Below, in pieces: positions 19,986 through 30,400 of a stretch of 64,000 nt of DNA (positions are counted from its first letter, which is position 1; each line of letters starts with the position of its first letter). Below the pieces are notes generated by a model. It searched no databases, was not told where the DNA came from, and saw only the letters and a program-made list of their open reading frames with translations. Both the position numbers and the translations under genes were made by a program. The stretch is from Blepharisma stoltei (lineage: Eukaryota > Ciliophora > Heterotrichea > Heterotrichida > Blepharismidae). Location: NCBI GenBank assembly GCA_914767885.1, contig CAJZBQ010000043.1, forward strand, positions 729,969-793,968, written 5' to 3'.

Positions 19986-21045
19986 ATGTTGCCTATGCGC
20001 TTGAGAGATCTCGAGGTAATTCGAACTATTGGTATCCCCTATCTAGGTACTGGCACTTTTGCACGTGTAGCATTAGTTCGTTCAAAAAACCAGCGCAATA
20101 GTACTCATTATGCACTTAAAATGATTAACAAAGAAATTATAGTGAAACTCAAACAAGTGGAACACGCGAAAACTGAAAAACGAGTTTTATCGACCATGGA
20201 CCATCCCTTCATAATCAAGCTGTAACTATTACACAGCTTTAATTCCTTCCAAGACTCCTCGTGTCTCTACTTAGTGCTCGAATATATACCAGGAGGGGAA
20301 TTGTTCACAAGGTTAAGACTTTTTCATCATTTTCCTAATGATGTTGCGTTATTTTATGCTACAGAAATTTTATATTATTTTAAATCATAATAGTCCCAGG
20401 CATTTTATATTAAAATTAAAATAATTCATACAGGAAAGAATATTAGCTATTTCTTATATGCACTCACTAGATATCGTATATCGGGACCTCAAACCAGAAA
20501 ATATCCTTATCGACCACCAAGGACATGTGAAAATTGCTGATTTTGGCTTCTGCAAAATAATTTCTCAAGGTGAAAGGAGCTTCACCTTGTGTGGAACACC
20601 AGAATATCTATCCCCCGAAGTTATCAAATCTGAAGGACACAGAAAACCGGTGGATTGGTGGGCTTTTGGGATTTTAATATATGAAATGCTTGTAGGGAAT
20701 CCACCATTTTTTGACCCAAATCCTTATAAGATATATAAGAAAATAGTCAAAGGGGAATTCGAGATGCCTGAAATTGTTTCAAATAACGCCGCTGAATTAA
20801 TTTCCAGACTTTTATGCCTAAACCAAGCTGAAAGACTAGGGACTGGGGGAAGTGAAGAAATAAAAGCTATGAAATGGTTCAGAGGTGTCGATTTTATGAT
20901 GGTATTTAGAAAAGAAATTAGCGCACCTTGAATGCCGAGCTTAACAGGGCCGAATGACACATCTTCTTTCGCAAACTATCCTGATGACCCCAATTTCTTT
21001 CAACCGGCTTCTTGCAGTGTAAATGAGCTTTTTCACGATTTCTAA
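19986..21045 (+). CDS. AGC-type protein kinase (PKA catalytic-like)
   Basis: Two 15-nt introns (20032-20046 and 20222-20236) and one 73 bp IES (20371-20443) are removed to give 318 residues. The first intron splits the glycine loop, restoring IGTGTFARV; the second restores IIKLFNSF; the IES removal restores ATEILAISYMHSLDIVYRDL. Motifs: Lys in YALKMINK, catalytic YRDLKPEN, DFGFCK, activation loop TLCGTPEYLSPE, and a C-tail ending NELFHDF (AGC tail). TGA is Trp at about 20929. By family, a cAMP-dependent kinase catalytic subunit. The stop codon TAA overlaps the start of a MITE-like IES. Confidence 0.92.
20371..20443. other. Short IES in kinase (73 bp)
   Basis: TA at 20371-20372 and 20444-20445. 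In frame the insert would end the kinase at TAA; removal joins GAAATTTTA to GCTATT giving EILAIS. Two possible TA registers were tested; only this one avoids a stop. Confidence 0.88.
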
Positions 21046-21395
21046 TTCCCCCTCTATAAGTGAGCAAAACTATTTGAATATTCCCTATTTTTTGGCCTAA
21101 AACCTACCCTCCTATTAGCAAACAAAAATGCTTTTTAAATATAAAAATTTTTAAGGAAAATTTATTTTGATATATAAGTGATAATTATTAAATGAAATCT
21201 CGAGGTAAATCTGTTTAATTTTAAACAGAATGCAATTTATAATATAAATTTTACAAATTAAATTAATTTTTACTTCTCAATTTTATTTTATTTTATGAAA
21301 AAAAAAATTATTAAAAAATTTATAAATTATTTATATAAAAAAAAATTAGCCCCCATAGCGAATAAAAAAATTTTGTTCGCTCACAGAGTGGGGAT
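21043..21395. mobile_element. MITE-like IES at the kinase stop codon (353 bp)
   Basis: TA at 21043-21044 is part of the TAA stop (TTC TAA); the right TA is at 21396-21397, followed by A. Excision regenerates TAA exactly. Ends: TTCCCCCTCTATAAGTGAGC and GTTCGCTCACAGAGTGGGG, diverged family TIRs, with the core TATATAAGTGATAATTATTA. Confidence 0.85.
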
Positions 21396-21566
21396 TAAGA
21401 CAAATGTAAACTCTTGGTCTATTAACTTAAACCATAATAATTATTCTACAAAGAAAATTAATTACCTTTTTGTCAATGGAAAATAACCTTAAAATTTATT
21501 AAAAATATTCAAAAATTAACCGATTATTTAAGGGCATAAGCTTATGCTTATCATGAGAGTATAAAT

Positions 21567-22259
21567 TTAAATAATAGTTCTACACATTGGACAAATGCAT
21601 CTGATGACTACTCAATTTTTCAAACAAATATGGTGGTATGCGTGGTCGCATGGCAAAATAATACAGACAGAATTTACTCGAATAGGCTCTAGGCATATAG
21701 CGCATGAACCTTCTTTTTCCAATATTTTCGCATGAGGCTCCAATTTTTCTTGGGCTTCAATTCTGCTTGACTCTAGTCCTAAATTTTGCATATAAATTCT
21801 TCTGATTTTTTTAAAATTAGCAGCAATATAAGCCACAAAACATACAGCTTTGGTGTACTCAATATTGACTAAAATAAACCCCACAACCCCAGCAGCGCTA
21901 TCTAGCAGTTCTAAATTCCTTGAAATTCCTACAAGCATAATTGTGACCAACGATAAACGTACCCTGCATTTAAATTACACTTCTAAAATCACCTGAATCC
22001 CTCTGGTCATTGAAAACGAGATAGGAACGTTTCCACAGTAATAAAAAATCCCTAGCACCAAAAAGAATAGAAGTTCATAGCCATCTACCGCTAGGTAAAT
22101 AATTAAAAATAAATCAATGCCATTTTTGGCAGTCGTGCCTGTTGCGGCTAGAGAGATCACGACAGCTGCTATTTTTGCAATTGTGTATAAAATGTAGCAA
22201 GTAAGGACTTTGCCTTTATTGCGTTCTAAGAATCTGATAGTGGTTGGTACTTCATTCAT
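21567..22259 (-). CDS. Membrane RING-H2 protein (probable E3 ligase)
   Basis: One 15-nt intron (21964-21978) is removed, joining QVILEV to VRLSLV, and a TGA is Trp in the RING (LKNWVVIRC). Product 225 residues. Residues 15-140 hold four to five hydrophobic helices; the C-terminus is a RING-H2 finger: CAICLEP, CDHAYHHICL, CPMCR (C-x2-C ... C-x-H-x2-H-x2-C ... C-x2-C). By family, a membrane-bound ubiquitin ligase, in the manner of RNF-type endomembrane proteins; substrate unknown. Confidence 0.88.
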
Positions 22260-22702
22260 TTTATGGATTTTGCAATATGAAAATTATAACGATCAGAATT
22301 TTGGAAATAATATGAAATAAATAAAATGGGTGTATATTATTAGTTGACTGGTTTTGCTGTTAGAATTAGCTGGGATTATTTATTGGGAAAATCTGATGTA
22401 AGTATAATTAAAAATTTATGAAAATAATATGTGGTATACTTATTAGGGCAAGTATTAATGGCCTTATTTTTTTATAAAAATGTCTGTAAATAAGCAATAC
22501 AATTAGAGTAAGATCGCATGCTGTAAGGTCAAAACATATGCAAGATTGGATTATATTATTTAAAAGCCTATAATATTATTTATTACCACTAAATCCATTA
22601 TTTATTAAATAATGAACTTTTTTGCATTTTTTAAAATTCTCTACCAAATAATCATTTAAATTATTTCATGATTACTATAATTACTTAATAATTGTTAATT
22701 CT
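22260..22702. other. Divergent intergenic region
   Basis: 443 bp, AT-rich, between divergent genes. No coding frame or repeat family recognised. Confidence 0.5.
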
Positions 22703-23368
22703 ATGAAACCCCGAAAAAATCAAAGTGAAGACATTGATTCTATCTACAAAGCCACGCTACTCAAGCACAGGGACACAATCATTAACAACAAATATGCAAG
22801 AGAGCTTGAAACTAAATATAATAAAAGCCATCAAAAATCATATACCTTTACACCTAAAAAATCTCCAAATTTCACCCATGTTAACACCCACCTGTGGCCA
22901 GTCCACAACCGGATGTTCATAAAAGTCTTGAAATCCAAGCTTGACGACGTTTTGATTCCTACTATTTCGCGTAGAAAAGAAAATATCGACATAAACGCCA
23001 AATTATCATTTGAAAAAATCAGAAAAGTATTGAGAACTTCTAATGGGCGCATTAGAAATGACAAAGGGAGGCATGAACTTAAAGATCTTGATCTCCTCGC
23101 TGTGGATTTTGGTGGACCTCCTTTTCCAAGGAGGCCAAAAGGGTCACTTCCAAAGCCAAGACCATTGACTACAAGTGCTAGGCATACCCATCGTAAGGAG
23201 GTAAAACAACAAAAAGCAAAGACAAATATTTCGCCAATAAAAATTGGGCTGAATTTTACGTATATTGACGATGCCAAAGAGTCATCTGTTGATAATCTGG
23301 ATAATGACACGTTAAGAGATAAGGAAGAGTTTAGAATGTTGCATCAGCCCAGATATTATAACGATTAG
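22703..23368 (+). CDS. Basic protein, unknown
   Basis: 221 residues, no TGA, intron or insert. Basic and hydrophilic. Residues 45-70 (KSYTFTPKKSPNFTHVNTHL) and the Pro-rich segment PPFPRRPKGSLPKPRPLTT are low complexity. No signal peptide or membrane span. I do not recognise the family; axonemal or microtubule-binding proteins often look like this, but nothing shows it. Confidence 0.7.
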   Translation: MKPRKNQSEDIDSIYKATLLKHRDTIINNKYARELETKYNKSHQKSYTFTPKKSPNFTHVNTHLWPVHNRMFIKVLKSKLDDVLIPTISRRKENIDINAKLSFEKIRKVLRTSNGRIRNDKGRHELKDLDLLAVDFGGPPFPRRPKGSLPKPRPLTTSARHTHRKEVKQQKAKTNISPIKIGLNFTYIDDAKESSVDNLDNDTLRDKEEFRMLHQPRYYND

Positions 23369-23642
23369 CTTAAGTTTGCTTGTATAAGATTTTAATAGGA
23401 GTTTCTTTTAATTTAATATGCCTGATTCTTATTTAAATGCTATAAATATTGGCATTTTTAAAATCATTTGAGTAAGAAAATTCTAAAATAGAAATTTAAA
23501 CTATAGAACCACAGCAGCTATTTTTAGCAGCTATTTAATTTTAAAATAAACAATTTTTAAATCATCTTCAATAAATTTATAGTTATCATTTAATTTTTTT
23601 CGAAAATCCTCTTTCATTTATAGTATTTTAATCGCGATATTA

Positions 23643-25278
23643 ATGGAAAACTTGCTTGATAGAGCACGTGGGTCTGAAAACATAAGCAACGAAAAAGACA
23701 AAGTGATGGAACGCATAGACTGGCTTAACCATCTTCGCATGATCTACAACATTACCGCAGGCATCGCCTCAGTGAAATCCATCGCAAATACGATCACAAC
23801 TGAAGCATTTCTAAACACTCTCCTCGACAACATTTTCCGTCTGCCTCTACAAAACCGAGAAACCTACAAAAAGTCCACAAGTGTCCAATGCATGAGCTTT
23901 GACGACGTTTTCACCTGTTTTGAGTCAGATTTCGGAAAGCACTTGTCATGGGATTACGTTATGAACCAAACCATACTTCTGAGTCTAAGGACAAATTCCT
24001 TTGAAGAAGAGATTCTGCCAGAAAGCCCTAAAAGCCTTGACTTAAATGAACTGGTGTACATAAGCAGGTTCAGCAATTCTTCCCCTGAATACGAAGATAC
24101 TGAACAAAGACCTCCAAGAGTGGGAGACTTGAGGATTCCTCAAACCCCCAGAGGTCTTAGAAGTGACACTGGCTTCCAACAGTCTTTTCACAATAGAGAA
24201 TTCTCATCTGGAAGCAGGATAAGCCATGATTTAACACCACCTAATGCCAGACCACCGCTAAAATTGCCTGATTTTCATGAATCAATTCAGAAAATTGAAG
24301 ACGAAAAAACAATAGCCTTTTCTGAACCAAAGGACGAAAGCAGCGTAGACGAGCCTCAAAATAGAATTTTAGACCTATCAGGGAAAAAGCTTACAAGTTT
24401 CAGACATGGGTTGACGTCATCTATTATAATTCTAAGCCTTTCTAACAGGAAATAAAATCGCGTTTAAGGAAGATGGATTTCTAGGCGCACTCCTATGGAG
24501 CAAATAGAGCCCGTTCCAATGAAGCTGAAAATAGTGCCTCTGTCACTTTTTGGAGTAGGCCTTCGGGTTTGAGATAAAGTTTCGTTTCTACCCTGAAGGT
24601 TTTCCTGTCCCGGCTTAGGCAGGACAGGTTTTGCTTCCCACTTAGTCTTTACTTATCGGGACTAAGGGGCGTCTGCAAGAGGTGGCTCTAACCGAGGGAA
24701 ATAACCCTAGGCTAGCTAGTTTACGTAGGATATGGAGGCTACTTGCCTATCCGCTTATGATCTTATAACACTTAACTTAACTTTCTAACAACAGGATCAC
24801 CAAAATCCCAAGCTTCCCTAGCACAAATGCATTGGAGTCTCTAGATTTAAGCTGAAATATGATAGAAAACGTCCAGGGCCTTGGAGTCTTGAAAAACCTC
24901 AAAGAACTGTATTTAAGCCACAATTTGATTTCCAAGGTCTCGACGCTTTCTCAGAACGAGTGCTTAGCACTGCTTGATTTATCTCACAATAAAATCAACC
25001 AGTTCCAATGCTTCGCAGCTTTGGCTCAGAATAAACGCTTGCGAGTTCTCTGCGTCATCGGCAACAAAATTGTAAAAAACAAAGACTTCAAGCGGAACAT
25101 AGAGGCCCTTCTCCCACAAATTATTATCCTAAACCCTGAAAATGTGATGGACCATAGCGTGGTTTCTTCTGACCCAAAAGCTTCAGTTAGAAGCTCAATT
25201 CAGCCAGGTGAAAAGCCAAGATTTTCTATGCGGCATTCAGCTGAAAATCCTTTTAAATTGATATTCTATTATTACTAA
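23643..25278 (+). CDS. Leucine-rich repeat protein
   Basis: The restored protein has 430 residues after removing a 343 bp IES (24443-24785). The first 240 residues have no known domain and include SPESPKS-like Ser/Pro segments. The LRR block starts NRILDLSGKKLTSFRHGL, continues across the junction as LSLSNNRITKIPSFPSTNALESLDLSWN (TGA as Trp), then LKELYLSHNLISKVS and LALLDLSHNKINQF, of the SDS22-like / LRRcap type often found in ciliary proteins. The join creating NNRITKIP is typical of LRRs and strongly supports the excision model. Confidence 0.87.
24443..24785. other. IES of structured family with 10 bp direct flanks (343 bp)
   Basis: TA at 24443-24444 and 24786-24787, each inside a direct repeat CTTTCTAACA, as in a target-site duplication. 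No terminal inverted repeats. Positions 24480-24760 are GC-rich and clearly related to the insert at 57715-58175 (shared blocks: CTCCTATGGAGC, GAAGCTGAAA, GAGTAGGCCTT, CTGAAGGTTTT, CTGTCC, GACAGGTTTTGC, GGGGCG). Confidence 0.85.
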
Positions 25279-25379
25279 TAAGTTCTTATTAAAAAATAGA
25301 AGCTGGGCTTACTTGTTCTATATGAATTACATTAAATAAAAAAGCTAAATAATTTTCCTGAATTTAAATTATTAAAATA

Positions 25380-27323
25380 TTAGCGAGGTTCTTTATATTT
25401 GATAGGCTCTTTAAAGCTAGGCAAAACATCAGAGTCAGGGAGAATATTGCTTGATATCACTGTATTGGAGCCCAGTGGGACTCTTGGAGTTGTGGTACGG
25501 AATGACTCAACAGCGTAGCTTGAAGGCTTAAAAGAAGAAGGAGTGTTAGATTCAAGCTGATAGCCTGTTGGTTTAAAGGCAGAAGGGGTCGAAGAGTCAA
25601 TTTGATAAGACGGCTTGTATGGAGAAGTCGTCACTGGATTCGTTTCCATTTGGTAGGTATGCTATTTTCCTTATATAAGTATTTATATCTAATAAAATAT
25701 CTATTGATTATATTAATGAATAGGTTTAAATGGAGAAGTTGTCCCTAAATTTGGATCATACCCAGACGGCTTGAACACTCCAGGCGTTGAAGAAACCTTA
25801 TAGGTTGACGTGTAGGGAAGCTTAGACCTCTCAAAATCATTGACTTTTCCATTTAGCCAATTCAATGTCTCTTGCATTGTTCCTAAGTTCTGCTTAGACT
25901 CTTCCACCTTCTTCTTTAACTGCAAATTCTCGTCTTGAACTCGCTTTAACTCGTCTTCTTTGTTCCCTATATCTCTTCTTAACTGAAAAATTTCTTTTTC
26001 CTGCATGTCTATTTGGTCTTGCTTCTGCTGAATGACATTTTCCTGCTGCATTACAACGGTATTTTTCAGTTTCAGCTTTTGCTTGCCTGATTTGATTTCG
26101 CTCTGAAGCTTTTGGATGATGGAGTTTCCTTTGTTTATTTCAGATGCACTTTGGGCTAGCTTGTCTTCCATTTTGGCGACTGAAGCTTTTAATAGCCCAA
26201 TAGTGTCATCTTGCTGGGACTTAAATTCATTATTAGTCTCTATAAAACTTTGCAGTTTTTGGTTCAGTTCTTCTTTATCTTGCAGCTGCCTTTGCAAGTT
26301 TTCCAGCTTAATTCTATATTCAGTTATCGCTTTTTCCTGGTCAAACTTTGTCGTTTCTAAGCTTTTATTATTTGTCCGAAGCAGAGCCAGCTCATTACTA
26401 GCAAGCTCCAGCTCATGATCTAGCTTATTTACCCTCGCAGAGAGCTCCCTTTCTGTTCCTTCCAGAGACGTTTTATTTCCTAAAACTTCATTAAGTCTGT
26501 TTTGATGTGCCTCCAGTTTTTCATTTAATTCCTGTATCGTCTTCTGATACTTTTCTTCAAGCACTCGCCTTTCATAGTCGAACTGGTTCTGCATGCTCAA
26601 TTGAGTATCAAGCATCTGTTGCCTCACCGTCGTCAGTTTTTCTTGGTCTTCCAGCCTCCTCTCTTCTAATTTTCTTTCATTTTCTATTTTTATCGTCTGA
26701 AATTGTCGAGAAATGTCATTAAACTGCGCAGATTTAAGTTCTAGCATCTCTTCAGTAGAATTCAGCTTGGCCTGCAGCTCTTCACTGCAAGCCTTATACT
26801 CTTTCACCCTTGAGGCCAAATGAGCCTTAATAAGCTCGTCATTCGCTCCTCGAAATCTCAGTGTAATGTGGCTTAAACTTCTCATGTAGTTGATTTCAGA
26901 AATCGAAAAGGTCGCTTCATGCGAATTTACACGTGTAATTGAGCAGCTGAATTTTGGGTTCTCGTCAAAGGTCCTTGACACTCTTCTTATTAAATCAAGT
27001 ACGTTGTGCGGAAACATCAAAAAGTCAATAAGCAGCTGCTGCTCATGTTTTATCGTATGGAATTCCTGCTCACCAATTTCTGTTGCGTAGAGAAAAAAAG
27101 GGTCAGCCTCGTCTGTGATTTCGATATTCAGCACTTGGTGATGGGAATTTTGCACCTGAGTCATGGCGATATGGATGTCTAAAAAGCAGGATTTTTCTTC
27201 CAGGCCTGGACCTTTTATTTGAACGAGAACTTTTTCAGTTACAGGCTCAAAGGGCTCAAAACTGCGGAGTTCTGATGTAGAATTGGCTCGAAAAGAAGTA
27301 TTTGAAGGTTGACGAATCATCAT
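25380..27323 (-). CDS. SAS6: SAS-6 centriole assembly protein
   Basis: 626 residues after removing a 63 bp IES (25658-25720). The N-terminal head domain fits SAS-6: KVLVQIKGPG, then VLNIEITDEADPFFLYATEI (the PISA-type motif) and EQQLLIDFLMFPHNVLDLI. A coiled coil of about 330 residues follows. The C-terminal tail is a degenerate repeat, FKPSGY / PYKPSYQ / FKPTGYQ / FKPSSY, about six copies; the IES sits inside it and its removal joins FKP to TYQMETNPV in register with the repeat. SAS-6 sets the nine-fold symmetry of the basal-body cartwheel. Lies 135 bp downstream of the ferlin gene on the same strand. Confidence 0.93.
25658..25720. other. Short IES in SAS-6 tail (63 bp)
   Basis: TA at 25658-25659 and 25721-25722. 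The unprocessed frame stops at TAA after FKPIH; removal gives FKPTYQMETNPV and adds 90 residues of the same repeat type. Confidence 0.85.
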
Positions 27324-27458
27324 ATTTAAATTACGAAATTTCTCTTAACTTTTACTTAAAAATATTTTATTTGGATTAGATTATTATAATTTAATAGAAA
27401 ATCTTGCAACCAAAATTTGGAATAGGGTAAGCATAATTTAATTACTGCCAACATTGAG

Positions 27459-30400
27459 CTATTTAGTGATCAAATTTGACATGACGCTCGAAAAGAACAT
27501 CGGGAACACAAATATCAACAGCAAACAGCACAATGCACAGCAAATTAGCAAACAAATTTTCGCCTTGAACTCAGGCCCGCACAGCTGGCTTATACATTTT
27601 TAGATAGACGGTAAACATTTACTTTTGATAGCCTTGGCTTGTCAATAGGCAAGGCCCATACTTGGACTTTAAGACTTCTTAACTAAATATAATCATCTTA
27701 TCTCTTTTATAAGGATCGCTCCTTCATGGCTTAAATATGCATAAAGCTTTAATGCAATTCTTGCAGTAGGATTTTAGTGCTTAAATTTTGGTATCTGTAT
27801 ATTGTTCTTATATTTAGATAGATTGTGGCTATATTTAAAAAAAATAAATCTTTGTTAACAGTCATTATTCGGTAAACCAAAGTAGTGACAGTGTGCCAAA
27901 TCTGATCGGCAAATGAAATTAATTTTTCACACGGAAATTAATGATTCCCAGATTCTGATAAATTTAAAGCATTTCTGATAAAATATGGGCATATTTGTTT
28001 CTCGCCATTTGAATACTCTCAAGCACAAAAGTATCGAAATAACCTTATTATGTATTATGATAATAGCTTGTGCTATGACCTAGTAGATGCTCGATATAAA
28101 CGTTCGATATATCGGCTATTATGTTTATCTATTAGCTATTAGTTTTGTAACGGCTAAATTAGCCAGTTGGCAAAGTGCTGTTAGATGATAATGGCTTCAG
28201 CCACCACCTAAATGAATGCTCGATATATACGTTCGATATATCGGCTATTATGTTTATCAATTAGCTATTAGTTTTGTAACGGCTAAATATGCCAGTCGAC
28301 AAAGTATTGTTAGACTATATAGGCTTCTTCCATCATCTACATGAACGTTTTATATATTTATTATTATGTTTATCAATCAGCTATTAGTTTTGTGACGGCT
28401 AAACATGCCGGTCGGCAAAGTGCTGTTAAATTATAAAGGCTTCTGCCATATCCTTAGTAATGTTTATCTTTTCACCTCATTTAGGCGATTTCTCTTTCTG
28501 TTGTCATCATTTGACACCTTTTATTATTAGTGAAATGTTTGATATGGACATTCGATATATTTATATCAATAGCTATTAGTTTTGAAACGGCTAAATAATA
28601 TGCCAGTCGCCAAAGTGCTATTAGACTATAATGACTTATGCTAACACCTGAGTGATATGCTCGGCATAGACGTTCGGTAAGTTTAGCCGACTGGCTAATT
28701 TAGCCGTTACAAAACTAATAGCTAATTGATAAACATAATAATAAATATATAAAACGTTCACTTAAGTAATGGAAAAAGCCTTTATAATCTAACAATACTT
28801 TGCCGACCGGCATATTTAGCCGTTACAAAACTACTAGCTAATTGATAAACATTATAGCCGATATATCGAACGTCTATATCGAGCATTCATTTAGGTGATT
28901 GCTGAAGCCATTATCATCTAACAGCACTTTGCCAACTGGCTAATTTAGCCGTTACAAAACTACTAGCTAATTGATAAACATAATAGCCGATATATCGAAC
29001 GTCTATATCGAGCATTCACTTAGGTGATGGCTGAAGCCATTATCATCTAATAGCACTTTGCCGAATGGAATATTTAGCGGTTTCAAAGCTAATAGTTAAT
29101 TGATAAACATAGCAGCGAATATATCGAATGGCCTGTACACCTTATTAAATGCTCGATATAGACGTTCGATATATCGGCTATTATGTTTATCAATTAGCTA
29201 TTAGTTTTGTAACGGCTAAATATGCCAGTCGGCAAAGTATTGTTAGATTATAAAGGCTTTTTCCATCACCTAAGTGAATGCTCGATATAGACGTTCGATA
29301 TATCGGCTATTATGTTTATCAATCAGCTAGTAGTTTTGTAACGGCTAAATATGCCAGTCGGCAAAGTATTGTTAGATTATAAAGGCTTTTTCCATCACCT
29401 AAGTGAATGCTCGATATAGACGTTCGATATATCGGCTATTATGATTATCTATTAGCTATTAGTTTTGAAACGGCTAAATATGCTGGCCGGCAAAGTGCTA
29501 TTAGATTATAAAGGCTTTTTCAATCACCTAAGTAAATGCTCGATATAGACGTTCGTTATATCGGCTTTTATGATGATCTATTAGCTAGTAGTTTGTGTAA
29601 CGGCTAAATTAGCCGGTCGGCTAAAAATTATCGAACGTCTATACCGAGCATTTTACTCAGGTGATAGCATAAGTCATTATAATCTAATAGCACTTAGCCA
29701 ACCGGCTAATTTAGCCGTTTACAAACTACTAGCTAATAGATAATCATAATAGCCGATATATCGAACGTCTATATCGAGCATTCACTTAGGTGATAGAAAA
29801 AAAGCCTTTATAATCTAGCAGCACTTTGCCGGCCGGCATATTTAGCCGTTACAAAACTATTAACTAATAGATAATCATAATAGCCGATATATCGAACGCC
29901 TATATCGAGCATTCACTTAGGTGATGGAAAAAAAGCCTTTATAATCTAACAATACTTTGCCGACTGGCATATTTAGCCATTTCAAAACTAATAGCTATTG
30001 ATAAACATAATAGCCGATATATCGAACGTCTATATCGAGCATTCACTTAGGTGATGGAAGAAGCCTTTATAATCTAACAATACTTTGTCGACTGGCATAT
30101 TTAGCCGTTACAAAACTAATAGCTAATTGATAAACATAATAGCCGATATATCGAACGTCTATATCGAGCATTCATTTAGGTGATTGCTGAAGCCATTATC
30201 ATCTAACAGTACTTTGCCAACTTGCTAATTTAGCCGTTTCAAAACAAATAGCTAATTGATACGACATAATAGCCGATATATCGAACGTATATATCGAGCA
30301 TCTACTAAGTCATAGCACAAGCTATTATCATAAAATAACATAATAGCCGATATATCGAACGTTTATATCGAGCATCTACTAGGTCATAGCACAAGCTATT

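Noticed and set aside
28085-30380. CRISPR-like array
   Set aside because: Repeats are head-to-tail and inverted copies of a full 129 bp unit, with no unique spacers, in a eukaryotic genome.
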